Origin: Chitinophaga japonensis
Lineage (GTDB): Bacteria; Bacteroidota; Bacteroidia; Chitinophagales; Chitinophagaceae
Length of the DNA stretch: 64,000 nucleotides
Reading direction: 5' to 3'
NCBI RefSeq assembly: GCF_007830125.1
Contig: NZ_VLLG01000004.1
Span: 856,326-920,325, forward strand
Position numbers and translations under genes: made by a program. Below the pieces are notes generated by a model. That model worked only from the letters and a program-made list of their open reading frames with translations. It searched no databases and had not been told where the DNA came from. Positions 1-9,433 of the stretch are shown here, one piece after another. Every line of letters starts with the position of its first letter. Position 1 is the first letter of the stretch.

Positions 1-2441
1 TGGCGGGTATGCTGCAGGTTCTGATTGTTATACTGTACATTGGCCTGGTTAAACTGCTGTTCCGCTTCCTGGGAAGCCCGGTCCGCCTCCACGATGCCGT
101 CATGCAGGGCATGCACCTTTTCGTTGAGCCCTTCCAGTTCATCCTTTACACCTGCAATGCTTTGCTGGTTGGTGGCCAGGGACTGCGTCATTTCCTCCAG
201 CCTTTTATCGCCGGAGGCGATCAGGTGGTGGAAGTTCTCAATACGGTTCTGCAGGGCAAACAGTTGGTTGTTCAACTGGCTGATCTTCTCGCGGGCGTTA
301 TTGATATTATTTTCATTGAGCTGGCTGTTGTAGCCCAGCACTTCGTTATGCTTGTCCTGTATCTGCTGGCGCAGGCCGCTCACCACGGTTTCCAGCGCCT
401 TGATCTCGGCGTCCAGCTTTTCCAGGTTCTTGGCGCGGCCCAGCTTTTTGCCTTCAAACAGCCCTACGGAGCCGCCGCTGAAGCTGTACTTGCCGCGGTA
501 CATGCGCCCGCTTTTTTCCACGATCAGCGCATCCTGGTCCGCTACCTGGTCAAATTCCATGCTGCTGATGTCCTCCGCAATGAACACTTTGCCCAGCAGG
601 TAGTTGCCCAGTCCTTTATAGCGCTCGTCTATTTCCACCACGTCCAGCGCCGGTACGGTGCCGGGCGGGGTAAAGAGGTTGCCGCCCTGGTGGTGGAACT
701 GGTCCAGTATAAAGAAGTTGGCCTTGCCTTTCTTGTGCAGGTCCAGCAGGCGGATGGCCTGCACGGCCTCCTCCGCGTTGTTTACCACGTAATAGTTCAG
801 GTAAGGCTCCAGCAGGTTCTCAATACAGGTGCGGTAGTCTTCCTTACAGAAAAATATGTCCGACAGGATGGGCGCCCTGTTGTTCCATTCATTGTTCTTC
901 TTCAGGAACTTGATGCTTTCGGGATAGCCTTCCAGGCTGTCCACCAGCGATTTTAACAGGTCGTATTCGTTCTTTTTGGCGTCCAGGGTTCGGTTCTCAT
1001 CCACCAGTTGGTCCCGCAGCCCTTCTATGTCGGACTGGGTGGCCAGTATCTTGCCTTTGGTCTCTTCCTGGAAGCGCACCATTTCCTCCAGTGCTTCCTT
1101 GCTTTCGGCCAGGGTATCCTGCAGGGTGGCCTTTTCATCTTCCAGTTGCTGTATCTGTCCCTGGCGGCTGGTCTTTTCCTCCTGCAACTGCTGTATGCTG
1201 CGCTGCAGGTTCTGCACGGAGGTATCGGCCACGGCTACTTTCTTTTCCGCCTCAAACTGCTGGCGCTGCCATTGCTGCTGGTCGCGGCGCAGGTTTTCCA
1301 GCATTTGCTTTTTCTGGTGGAAATGTTCTTTCTTTTCCTCCACCATGTCGTGCAGGGTTTCCAGTTCGTCCTGCATGGTGTCGAACACTTCCTGCTCCTC
1401 CTCTACCTGTTTGCCGGTAAATTCAATGGAGTCCGTCAGTCCCTGGAGCTGTCCTTCCGCGTTGTTCAGGAAATCGGTCAGGTTCTTTTCCCGTTCGCGC
1501 AGGTAGGTCAGTTGCTGGGTGGCCAGGTTCTTGTCATTTTCCTTGGTGCGGATGGTGGCTACCAGCTCGTTAAAGGACTTCTGCAGCACCTGCAGCTCCC
1601 TTTCCTTGGCCACAAAATGCAGCTTATCGTCTTCCACGGCCGCTTCTTCCGTAGCGATCTCCGCTTCCAGGGCCATTTTCCGGTCGGTTTCGGTCTGCTG
1701 CTGCTCCGAAAGCTCCCTGAAGGTGATATTAAATCCTTCCAGGGCGGCTTTGGCCAGCTCTATGCTGATATCGCGGTATTCCTTCTTTACTTCGTAAAAG
1801 CGTTCCGCCTTGCGGGCCTGGCTTTCCAGGGTCTTCAGGTTGTTATTGATCTCGAATAGGAGGTCCTCGATACGGTTCAGGTCTCCTTCCGTGGCGTCCA
1901 GCTTGGTCTTGGCTTCCTTTTTACGGGTTTTGTAGATGGAGATGCCGGCGGCCTGCTCCAGCATGCGGCGGCGGCTGTTCTCCTTGTCCTTGATGATATC
2001 GTCCACCATCCCCAGTTCAATGATGGCATAGGAGTCCGTGCTTACGCCGGTGTCCATGAACAGGTTATGGATATCTTTCAGGCGGCAGGCCACATCATTC
2101 AGGCGGTACTCGCTGTCGCCGTTCTTATAGAACTTACGTGTAATGGTAACGGTGGTAAACTCGGTGGGCAGCACATTGCGTGTATTCTCAAAAGTGAGGC
2201 TCACTTCTGCCATACCGCTGGCGGAACGGCTTTTGGAGCCGTTAAATACCAGGCCGGCCTGGTTCTCGGAGCGCAGGTTGCTGATCTTGTGCTCTCCTAT
2301 CACCCAGCGGATGGAGTCAATGATGTTACTCTTTCCACAGCCATTCGGTCCAATCACCCCGGTAATGCCTTCATCGAAATTCAGAACGGTTTTGTCTGCA
2401 AAACTTTTGAAGCCTTTGATTTCTAATGTTTTTAAACGCAC
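1..2441 (-). CDS. smc: Chromosome segregation ATPase SMC, N-terminal ~813 residues (cut by window edge)
   Basis: SMC dimers organise and segregate the chromosome in the cytoplasm with ScpA/ScpB. Translating the minus strand from a GTG at 2441 (preceded by GGAG) gives a head domain opening with LKTLEIKGFKSFADKT and a Walker A GPNGCGKS at residues 31-38. A long, Glu/Gln/Lys-rich coiled coil follows from about residue 170. A globular hinge lies at about 505-660 (ending near the Gly-rich RGKYSFSGGSVGLFEGKK), and then the returning coiled coil begins. The signature motif and Walker B of the C-terminal head lie beyond base 1. The reading frame is open to the edge. RecN or SbcC are unlikely because of the GFKSFADKT start and hinge placement. 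Confidence 0.96.
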   Translation of the reverse strand, partial: MRLKTLEIKGFKSFADKTVLNFDEGITGVIGPNGCGKSNIIDSIRWVIGEHKISNLRSENQAGLVFNGSKSRSASGMAEVSLTFENTRNVLPTEFTTVTITRKFYKNGDSEYRLNDVACRLKDIHNLFMDTGVSTDSYAIIELGMVDDIIKDKENSRRRMLEQAAGISIYKTRKKEAKTKLDATEGDLNRIEDLLFEINNNLKTLESQARKAERFYEVKKEYRDISIELAKAALEGFNITFRELSEQQQTETDRKMALEAEIATEEAAVEDDKLHFVAKERELQVLQKSFNELVATIRTKENDKNLATQQLTYLREREKNLTDFLNNAEGQLQGLTDSIEFTGKQVEEEQEVFDTMQDELETLHDMVEEKKEHFHQKKQMLENLRRDQQQWQRQQFEAEKKVAVADTSVQNLQRSIQQLQEEKTSRQGQIQQLEDEKATLQDTLAESKEALEEMVRFQEETKGKILATQSDIEGLRDQLVDENRTLDAKKNEYDLLKSLVDSLEGYPESIKFLKKNNEWNNRAPILSDIFFCKEDYRTCIENLLEPYLNYYVVNNAEEAVQAIRLLDLHKKGKANFFILDQFHHQGGNLFTPPGTVPALDVVEIDERYKGLGNYLLGKVFIAEDISSMEFDQVADQDALIVEKSGRMYRGKYSFSGGSVGLFEGKKLGRAKNLEKLDAEIKALETVVSGLRQQIQDKHNEVLGYNSQLNENNINNAREKISQLNNQLFALQNRIENFHHLIASGDKRLEEMTQSLATNQQSIAGVKDELEGLNEKVHALHDGIVEADRASQEAEQQFNQANVQYNNQNLQHTR

Positions 2442-2471
2442 GGTCGCTCCAGGTTTATTTTTTTAAGCTGT

Positions 2472-2479
2472 CAAAGATA
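2472..2479 (-). promoter_or_regulatory. Candidate -7 element for smc
   Basis: The minus strand reads TATCTTTG, a perfect match to the Bacteroidetes -7 consensus TAnnTTTG. It would place the transcript start about 24 nt before the GTG of smc. No clear -33 TTTG is found at the usual distance, so this rests on the -7 box alone. Confidence 0.4.
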
Positions 2480-2678
2480 ATTACGATTCGCTGAATGCCT
2501 ATTGGTTATTTGTCCAAATCAAACAGTAAATTAACGGTGGCTGCCGGATAAACCCTATTTATTTATACACAACTGTGAATAAATTATATTTTTCAACCAA
2601 ATTTAAGGCTGATTATCAATGTATTAAGCCATCACCCTGCACTTTTTCTTCAATCAAAACCAAACTAATTTCTTAGTT

Positions 2679-2713
2679 TTTGTTAAATCTTAACAATTCT
2701 TCCGTTAACTTTA
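2679..2713 (+). promoter_or_regulatory. Candidate promoter of the outer membrane receptor gene
   Basis: TTTG at 2679-2682 is followed after 23 bp by TAACTTTA at 2706-2713, one mismatch from TAnnTTTG. The spacing is at the long end of the known range. It lies in the 405-bp AT-rich gap between smc and the receptor (2442-2846). Apart from this box and the smc box I see no gene or stable hairpin there, and the leader before the ATG at 2847 would be about 125 nt. Confidence 0.3.
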
Positions 2714-2846
2714 GCATGCTGTTTATTGTAGCAAAGCACCGACTCATGAAAACCCGAATGCAAGACCCTTGACCAACATGAACATCTAAACCCAGATTTT
2801 TCCACTAACGCGTATCAACCACTATGCAATCTATCGTGATCAACCA

Positions 2847-5273
2847 ATGAAAAACCGCATCCTCGCCCTGCTTACCATCCTGTCCTGCCCCTTTTTTGCC
2901 CATGCCCAGCATACAGCAGCCATTCACGTTACCGGCCAGGTAGCAGACAGCGTCACCCGCCAGCCGCTGGCCTATGCCACTGTTACCCTGCTGCAGGCCG
3001 CCAGCCGCCGGCCGGTGATGAACACCCTGACAGATGAACAGGGACATTTCAGCCTTGCCGGGGTAAGCCCGGGCCGGTACACCATCAGCATCCGGCTCAA
3101 CGGTTATACGCCCCTGCTCCTAAAAGCTTTCACCGCCGACTCCCTGCATCCGCGCCATACGCTGCCCACCTCCTACCTGCAGCCCGCCACCCGGCAGTTG
3201 CAGGCAGTGACCGTAACCGGGCAAAAGCCCCTGCTGGAAATAAAGGACGACCGCCTGGTTTACAACGTGGAACAGGACCTCAATAAAGACGCCCTTTCAG
3301 CGGCGGAAATGCTCCGGCGGGTACCCCTGGTCACCGTAGACCCGGATGGCAACATCCGCCTGAAAGGCAGCAGCAGCTTCAAAGTGCTGCTAAACGGCAA
3401 AAGCACCTCCGTAATAGCCCGGAACCCGGCAGAGGCCCTGCACTCCTTCCCGGCCAGCGTCATCAACAGCATAGAAGTGATCACCGAGCCGTCGGCCCGC
3501 TATGATGCGGAAGGCGCCGCCGGTATTATCAATATCATTACCCGGCCAAAGTTCAGCGGCCATAACGGTACCCTGTACGGGAATTACAATACCCGGGGCT
3601 TTGCCTACGGCGGCGGCACGCTCAATATCAAGGCCGGGAAGCTCGGCATTGCCAGCTACATGAGCGCCAACTACTACCGCAACAAAGGCCGCTCCGACGG
3701 AAGGCTGGAAAGTTATGTGCCCGGCAACCGCACCACCCTGCTGCAAAGCGGCACCAGCACCTTCGACGGCTCTTCCCTGAACGGCAACCTGGAACTGAGC
3801 TATGACCTGGACAGCAGCAGCAGCCTAAGCGTATACGGCAATGTGGACATCAGCCGCAACAGCACCCGCTCACAGCAGCTAAACCTGCTGCACGACAGCC
3901 TGGCGCAGCGGCTGCAAACCGGCCAGTACACCGCTTTCCCCAAATACCGGCGTAACAGCTATGACGCCGGGCTGGATTACCAGAAAAAATTCCGGCAGCC
4001 GGCGCGCACCCTGAGCCTGTCCCTCAACCTGAACGCCGGCGATAACAGCCTGCATTCCGACAATACACAGAACAATGACCCGGGCGGATATGTGCAGCTC
4101 TTCAACAACAATAATGAACAGCACACGGAAACCACCATCCAGTTGGATTACAGCCACCCGCTGCCGCATCAGCAACTGCTGGAAACCGGCGCCAAGGCTA
4201 TTTTCCGCACCATAGAAAGCGATTTTTCCCAACTGGTGAAGGAGGAACCGGGCATCTTCCGGGAAAATCCCGGCCGCTCCAATGCATTCCACTACGGGCA
4301 GGATGTGCTGGCCTTCTACACCACCTACCGGTTTAAAGTAAAGGAAAAGCTGAACGTGCTGCTGGGCGCCCGGCTGGAGCACACCTCCGTAAATGCACGT
4401 TTTATTTCCGGTAATACGTCCTTAGACAATGATTATCTGAACTTTGTGCCTACTGCTAATATTTCACTTGCACTGAACGCGCAACAGGCCATTGCCTTTT
4501 CCTACAGCCGGCGCCTGCAGCGCCCCTGGGTATGGAGCCTGAACCCGTACGTGGATGACAGTGATCCCAACAACATCACCTTTGGCAACCCGGACCTGGA
4601 ACCGGAATTCAGCCACACTTTCGGCCTGCGCTATAACGGCCTGCTGAAAGAGATACGCCTGACCGCCAGCGCAGACCACACCCTTACCACCAATGCCATG
4701 GAGCCGTATGTGACCATCGATACCGTGAAAGGCTTTACCTCCTCCACCTATGCCAACATAGGCAGGCGGTCCGCCACGGGCTTTAACCTGAGCACGGGAT
4801 GGCAGCCCACGGCCCGCTGGAACCTTCATGTGAACCTACGGGTAATGTACACGGCGCTGCGCGGCTATGCCAGCCTGCACAATACCGGCTGGAGCGCCAG
4901 CAGCTATGCCAGCACCGGCTACGACCTGGGAAAAGGGATGGAAGCCGAAGCCTCCGCGCAGCTCAACAGCAGCCAGCCTACCCTGCAGGGGCGTACCCCC
5001 GGATATGTGACCAGCACCTTTACCCTGCGTAAGTCCCTGTTCCGGGAAAAAGCAACGGCAGGCCTCCATATAGACCAGCCCTTCCAGCAGGAAATAGCCT
5101 GGCGGAGCAAAACCGGCGCCCCCCTGTTCTACCGCGCCCATACTTTCTACTACCCGGTCCGCGCGGTCCGCATCAGCTTCAACTGGAAGTTCGGGCAACT
5201 GAAAACTTCCGTAAGCCGTAAAAAAGGCGTGAACAATAACGATATCAAACAGCGCGATGGCAGCAAGCCCTAA
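2847..5273 (+). CDS. Outer membrane beta-barrel receptor with carboxypeptidase-regulatory-like domain
   Basis: An 808-residue outer membrane protein of the TonB-receptor-like 'outer membrane beta-barrel' family. A signal peptide (about 1-21, ending AHAQ) is followed by a CarboxypepD_reg-like beta-sandwich (about 25-110, GQVADSVTRQPLAYATVTLL). Next comes a plug-like region (about 120-230, with RLKGSSSFKVLLNGK and YDAEGAAGIINIITR), then a barrel rich in alternating aromatic/polar strands. The last strand (RISFNWKFGQL) is followed by a basic polar tail of about 25 residues. The ligand cannot be read from sequence; no SusD partner is adjacent, which argues against a classic SusC. The ATG at 2847 gives a complete signal peptide. 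The stop codon sits at the edge of a tandem-repeat arm. Confidence 0.88.
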   Translation: MKNRILALLTILSCPFFAHAQHTAAIHVTGQVADSVTRQPLAYATVTLLQAASRRPVMNTLTDEQGHFSLAGVSPGRYTISIRLNGYTPLLLKAFTADSLHPRHTLPTSYLQPATRQLQAVTVTGQKPLLEIKDDRLVYNVEQDLNKDALSAAEMLRRVPLVTVDPDGNIRLKGSSSFKVLLNGKSTSVIARNPAEALHSFPASVINSIEVITEPSARYDAEGAAGIINIITRPKFSGHNGTLYGNYNTRGFAYGGGTLNIKAGKLGIASYMSANYYRNKGRSDGRLESYVPGNRTTLLQSGTSTFDGSSLNGNLELSYDLDSSSSLSVYGNVDISRNSTRSQQLNLLHDSLAQRLQTGQYTAFPKYRRNSYDAGLDYQKKFRQPARTLSLSLNLNAGDNSLHSDNTQNNDPGGYVQLFNNNNEQHTETTIQLDYSHPLPHQQLLETGAKAIFRTIESDFSQLVKEEPGIFRENPGRSNAFHYGQDVLAFYTTYRFKVKEKLNVLLGARLEHTSVNARFISGNTSLDNDYLNFVPTANISLALNAQQAIAFSYSRRLQRPWVWSLNPYVDDSDPNNITFGNPDLEPEFSHTFGLRYNGLLKEIRLTASADHTLTTNAMEPYVTIDTVKGFTSSTYANIGRRSATGFNLSTGWQPTARWNLHVNLRVMYTALRGYASLHNTGWSASSYASTGYDLGKGMEAEASAQLNSSQPTLQGRTPGYVTSTFTLRKSLFREKATAGLHIDQPFQQEIAWRSKTGAPLFYRAHTFYYPVRAVRISFNWKFGQLKTSVSRKKGVNNNDIKQRDGSKP

Positions 5274-5378
5274 TAATTAATAATTAAAAATTAAGAATTA
5301 ATAATATACGCTGCACAAGTGTTTCAATGAAGTTCCAGCCCCGCGATTATTAATTATTAATTATTCACCATTAATTAT
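5273..5378 (+). repeat. Inverted pair of heptamer arrays (TAATTAT word)
   Basis: The left arm (5273-5307) is five tandem 7-mers (ATAATTA, ATAATTA, AAAATTA, AGAATTA, ATAATAT). The right arm (5344-5378) is five 7-mers of the complementary word (TAATTAT, with TCACCAT as a variant). The arms face each other across about 36 bp and could pair. The left arm begins on the last base of the receptor stop codon, and the right arm ends just before GACCTTTG (5380-5387), a weak -7-like box for the next gene. Confidence 0.75.
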
Positions 5379-5413
5379 TGACCTTTGTGGCTGCAAATCA
5401 TAATGCGCCATTC

Positions 5414-7648
5414 ATGCAAACCCGCCATTGGCTTAAAGAATTTAAAAGTTTTATCTACAGCTATCATTTCAGCAACGGGCTTCGTACCACCATCAGCGTG
5501 GTAGTGCCCTCACTGGTGGGCATGAGCATGGGACAGCTCATTACTGGCATCACTATTTCCACCGGGGCTTTGTGTACCGCGCTGGCAGACCAGCCGGGCA
5601 CCTCCGTGCATAAACGCAACGGGGCGCTGGTCACCATACTGCTGCTGTTCATCACCACCCTGGGTACCGGGCTGGCATCGCCCTACCCCGCCCTGATGGT
5701 GGGCTGGATCATTGCCTGCTGTTTTGTGTACAGCATGCTGCTGGTGTACGGCAACCGTGGCGGCAATATCGGTATCGCCTGCCTGCTGGTGATGATCATC
5801 ATACTGGGCGATCCACCCAAAAGCCCGGCGATGGCTTTTTACAACGGCCTGCTGGTAACGCTGGGCGGCCTGTGGTATGGCCTGCTGGCGCTGCTGCTGT
5901 GGCAGATACGGCCCTACCTGAACGTGCAGCAGGCCCTGGGGGAATGTATTGTGCAAACAGCCCGCTACCTGGAGCTGCGTGCAGGCTTTTACGTGAAGGA
6001 TGCGGACACAGACGATACCTACAAGGCCGTACTGGCCCAGCAGGTGCTGGTAAACGAAAAGCAGGAAGCCGTTCGGGAGCTGCTGCTGAAACGGCGCTCC
6101 GCCCAGCAGGGCACCAGCAGCATCGGCAAAAGTATGGTGCAGATCTTCCTGGATATTGTAGACCTGCAGGAGCGCATCATGGCGTCCCAGATCGATTACA
6201 AGGCCCTGCAGCAGCACTTTGGCGAGCACGATATCCTGGAAAAGCTGCACAGGCTGATCCTGGAGTTTGCGCAGGAGATCACCACCATTGGCATGGCGGT
6301 AATGGCGGGGCAGCGCTCCATGCCCAAAAGCAACCTGCGCTATGATATAGAAAAAGTGCAGGAGGCCATTGCCGGCATCCGCAGAACCCTGCCTACCCTG
6401 CGGGAAAGGACCCGGTTGATCACGCTCAACAGCATCCTGGCCAACCTGCAGGACATGGCGGACCGCATCTACAACCTGCACCGCCTTACCCGCCTGGAAA
6501 GGTCCAAAGATACCGCTATCGATCCCCGGCTGGAGCTATCCAGGTTTACCACCAACAACCGTTACGACCTGGAGACCTTCCGCAATAACCTGACCTTCGA
6601 CTCCCACATCTTCCGGCACGCCATCCGGGTAAGCCTGGCTACGGCGGCAGGCTACCTGCTGGGCGTGGCCCTGCACCTGGACCGGGTGTACTGGATACTG
6701 CTCACCACCGTGGTGATCCTGAAGCCCGGCTTCGGCCTCACCAAATCGCGCAGCTACCAGCGTATTATCGGCACCGTTATAGGAGCATTGTTTGCCATCG
6801 CCGTATTGTTCCTCACGCATAATGAAACGGCCATCTTCATCATCATGCTGTTCTGCATACTGGGCGCCTATTCCTTTATGACCTACCAGTATACCATCAG
6901 CGTGATCTTCACCACGCCTTTCATTATTTTCCTGCTGCACTTCCTGCACCCGGCAGACCTGCAGTATGCCGCCCAGCGGGTGCTGGATACCTTTATAGGC
7001 GGCAGCCTGGCCTTTGTGGCCAACCTTACGTTATGGCCCAGTTGGGAGCACAAGTACCTGCCCAGCTATATGGAGAAAATGACTGTGGCCAACAAACACT
7101 ACTTTGAGCAGGTGATCCGGCTGTATACCGGCCAGCAGATGGTGATCACGGAATACAAGCTGGCCCGGAAGGAGACCTATGTGAGCACCGGCAACCTGAT
7201 GGCCGCCTTCCAGCGCATGCTGAGCGAGCCTAAAAGCAAGCAGAAGCACACTTCCCAATTGTACCATTTCGTGGTGCTGAACCATACCCTTACCTCCCGC
7301 ATTGCCGCGCTGGCCGCTTACGGGCTGGGCCACGGCGTACGCTGTCCGCGGCCGGAGTACCAGTTGATAGCCCGCCACCTGCTGCAATACATGGACCAGG
7401 TGATACAGCTCACCACGCAGCCCGGCGCCACGCTGCCGGAACTGCCCGGCACCATAGAAGCTTTTGAAACGCTGGATATTCATGTGGAAAGCCTGATCCA
7501 GCAACGGCAGGATGAGATCAACGCCGGCCAGGGCGAAACCCCGCTACGCGACGAAATGCTGGAAACCAAGCAGGTAAGGGACCAGTTGCACGGCATACTG
7601 GCCATATTAAAAGATATGAAAAAGACGATCGCTACTGTTCATATATGA
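5414..7648 (+). CDS. FUSC family inner membrane protein (YccS/YhfK-like)
   Basis: A 744-residue membrane protein of the fusaric-acid-resistance/YccS type, whose members are thought to be exporters or envelope-stress proteins; the substrate is unknown. An N-terminal block of hydrophobic helices (about residues 20-170) is followed by a cytoplasmic helical region (about 175-395, charged and coiled-coil-like). A second membrane block lies at about 400-540 (HAIRVSLATAAGYLLGVAL and following, the FUSC_2 half), and a soluble C-terminal region follows. An in-frame TTG at 5378 would add 12 residues, but it lies in the heptamer repeat and upstream of a -7-like GACCTTTG, so the ATG at 5414 (MQTRHWLKEF) is preferred. 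The 3' end overlaps convergent bshC by 17 bp. Confidence 0.85.
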   Translation: MQTRHWLKEFKSFIYSYHFSNGLRTTISVVVPSLVGMSMGQLITGITISTGALCTALADQPGTSVHKRNGALVTILLLFITTLGTGLASPYPALMVGWIIACCFVYSMLLVYGNRGGNIGIACLLVMIIILGDPPKSPAMAFYNGLLVTLGGLWYGLLALLLWQIRPYLNVQQALGECIVQTARYLELRAGFYVKDADTDDTYKAVLAQQVLVNEKQEAVRELLLKRRSAQQGTSSIGKSMVQIFLDIVDLQERIMASQIDYKALQQHFGEHDILEKLHRLILEFAQEITTIGMAVMAGQRSMPKSNLRYDIEKVQEAIAGIRRTLPTLRERTRLITLNSILANLQDMADRIYNLHRLTRLERSKDTAIDPRLELSRFTTNNRYDLETFRNNLTFDSHIFRHAIRVSLATAAGYLLGVALHLDRVYWILLTTVVILKPGFGLTKSRSYQRIIGTVIGALFAIAVLFLTHNETAIFIIMLFCILGAYSFMTYQYTISVIFTTPFIIFLLHFLHPADLQYAAQRVLDTFIGGSLAFVANLTLWPSWEHKYLPSYMEKMTVANKHYFEQVIRLYTGQQMVITEYKLARKETYVSTGNLMAAFQRMLSEPKSKQKHTSQLYHFVVLNHTLTSRIAALAAYGLGHGVRCPRPEYQLIARHLLQYMDQVIQLTTQPGATLPELPGTIEAFETLDIHVESLIQQRQDEINAGQGETPLRDEMLETKQVRDQLHGILAILKDMKKTIATVHI

Positions 7649-9230
7649 TCCGCAGCTCATCCGTCAGCGGCTGCATATGCGCCAGTATGCGGTCAAAGAA
7701 GGCAGGACCTTCATGAATGTACCAGGGCATGAAATTTTCCTTGCGCTCCTGCAGGGAGCCGGCGGGGAACAGGCGCAGGCGCAACTGCTCGATCTGCGCG
7801 ATTTGCCAGGCGAATTTCTTCTTTTCCGCCCGCAGGAACTTGTGCTCCACCTTGCCGATGCTTTTCATGACCCGCTTGCGCTCCGCCGCCACGGAGGCCA
7901 CCAGGGTAACGTCTATGCTGCGGGCCTTTTCTTCCAGCCCGTCAAACAGTTGCTCAATAATATCGTATTCTTTCTTCAGCACCAGGCTGGCATTGGTATG
8001 CTGCCGTACAAAATTGTTCACCACATCGTCCACCTTCCCAAACAGGTGCCTGATGCACAGGCCCAGCTTCTGGAGCCTGGTTTTGGACAGGGCATCTACC
8101 AGTAGAAAGGAATTGCGCAGCACCAGCATGGGATACGGCACCCGGTAATGGGCAAACAGGGACTGCAGCTCCAGCCAGTAGGCTATTTCGCCCCCCCCGC
8201 CAATAAAGGCGATGTTGGGCAGGATCGTTTCCTGCAACAGGCCCCGCAGTATCACATTGGGGCTGAACCGTTCCGGGTGGGCCTCCAGCTCCTGCTCCAG
8301 TTCGGCAGCAGTAAAAGTGAGGGAGGAATGCAGCACTTTCCAATGCTCCCCTTCTTTCACAATGCGCTCCCGCGCCTGGTCCGTCAGGTAGAACAGGTTG
8401 ATCTCCCGCGGGTTGGCCTGCACCTTGTAGTGCCGGGACAACTGCTGGATGGTATCGCCCACCAGCTTGTGGGAAGTCTGGTGCCAGAGCTCGTCCTTCA
8501 TGACCGGCACCAGTTGCTTTTTGAGCAGCGGGTGGTCCGGTATCAGCACCACCAGCCCGTAGCGGCCAAACAGGGCATTTACCAGGAACAGGGTGGCCTG
8601 CTGTATGTTGTCATGCTCCAGGTAGGCCTTGCGCAGCAGTTGCACCAGTTCCTCCGCGTATACGCCGTAGCCCAGTTGCTGCTGCACCTGGCCGATCAGC
8701 GCGTCCAGCCCCTCGGGGCGCATCCGGCCCACGGCCCCCTGCTGGGAAGTAGCCCAGGTAAGCGTCTTGCCGTCCAGGTAGATGCTGCCCAGCTCATCCA
8801 GGTCATTATCCTCGCTGCCCATGTAATATACCGGCACAAAGCGGTACTGCGGGTGCTGCTGCTGCAGGTCCCCGGCCAGCCTGATGGCCTGTAATATCTT
8901 GTAAACAAAGTAAAGGTACCCGGTAAAAATATTCGGCTGATGGGCGGTACAAACGGTAAACGTGTCCGGCTGTTCCAGCAGGCTGATATGCTGCTGCACC
9001 GCAGCAGGTGTGTCCAGTGCGGCATACTGCTCCCGCAGCACCTGCACCAGCACCTCGCGCTGCCGGGGCTGCGTCTTTTTGGCCTGCACCAGCGCATCTG
9101 TATCGGCCTTCAGTGGCGAATAGCTGTAAAAAGAACGTATATGCGGGTGCTCCGCCAGAAAATCGAGGACTAGCTGACTAAAATAACCGGTTTCACTGTA
9201 GGGTATACCGTTACATACTGATTGATCCAT
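7632..9230 (-). CDS. bshC: Bacillithiol biosynthesis cysteine-adding enzyme BshC
   Basis: BshC performs the last step of bacillithiol synthesis, joining cysteine to glucosaminyl-malate, so this organism is predicted to use bacillithiol as its low-molecular-weight thiol. The 532-residue length matches the family. Recognisable blocks are the N-terminal FYSYSPL region, a nucleotide-binding-like core with TAHQPNIFTGYLYFVYK, and the hallmark GGGGEIAYWLELQSLF at about residues 340-356. A C-terminal helical segment rich in Lys/Glu (about 440-490) resembles the coiled coil of the family. BshA and BshB are not in the window. Monocistronic, reading away from the repeat region at 9242. Confidence 0.93.
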   Translation of the reverse strand: MDQSVCNGIPYSETGYFSQLVLDFLAEHPHIRSFYSYSPLKADTDALVQAKKTQPRQREVLVQVLREQYAALDTPAAVQQHISLLEQPDTFTVCTAHQPNIFTGYLYFVYKILQAIRLAGDLQQQHPQYRFVPVYYMGSEDNDLDELGSIYLDGKTLTWATSQQGAVGRMRPEGLDALIGQVQQQLGYGVYAEELVQLLRKAYLEHDNIQQATLFLVNALFGRYGLVVLIPDHPLLKKQLVPVMKDELWHQTSHKLVGDTIQQLSRHYKVQANPREINLFYLTDQARERIVKEGEHWKVLHSSLTFTAAELEQELEAHPERFSPNVILRGLLQETILPNIAFIGGGGEIAYWLELQSLFAHYRVPYPMLVLRNSFLLVDALSKTRLQKLGLCIRHLFGKVDDVVNNFVRQHTNASLVLKKEYDIIEQLFDGLEEKARSIDVTLVASVAAERKRVMKSIGKVEHKFLRAEKKKFAWQIAQIEQLRLRLFPAGSLQERKENFMPWYIHEGPAFFDRILAHMQPLTDELRIIYEQ

Positions 9231-9241
9231 ACCACGAAATT

Positions 9242-9433
9242 AAATTCCAAATTCCAAATCCCAAATCCCAAAATGGTAAGCGGTATATAAACCCCAAAAT
9301 CCAAATTCCAGACTGGCGAGCCGGCCACCAGTATTGAAATAAATAGTAGTTTTAAATAACCGCAGACAGTTGTGGCATGGTTTGGGATTTGGAATTTGGA
9401 ATTTGGAATTTGGAATTTTACTCTTTGGAATTT
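9242..9433 (+). repeat. Inverted pair of heptamer arrays (GGAATTT word)
   Basis: The left arm (9242-9269) holds four 7-mers in the AAATTCC orientation, with a further degenerate stretch at about 9292-9310. The right arm (9384-9418) holds five 7-mers in the GGAATTT orientation, with one more copy at 9427-9433 out of phase. The last copy directly abuts the ATG at 9434. Reading it as protein would give only the artefactual WNLEF-type repeat, so it is treated as intergenic. The same word recurs at 33608-33736. Confidence 0.8.

Noticed and set aside
9377..9433. Upstream ATG extending the GT4 protein by 19 residues (WNLEF-type repeats)
   Set aside because: The extension is encoded wholly by the intergenic GGAATTT array; the family start is at 9434.
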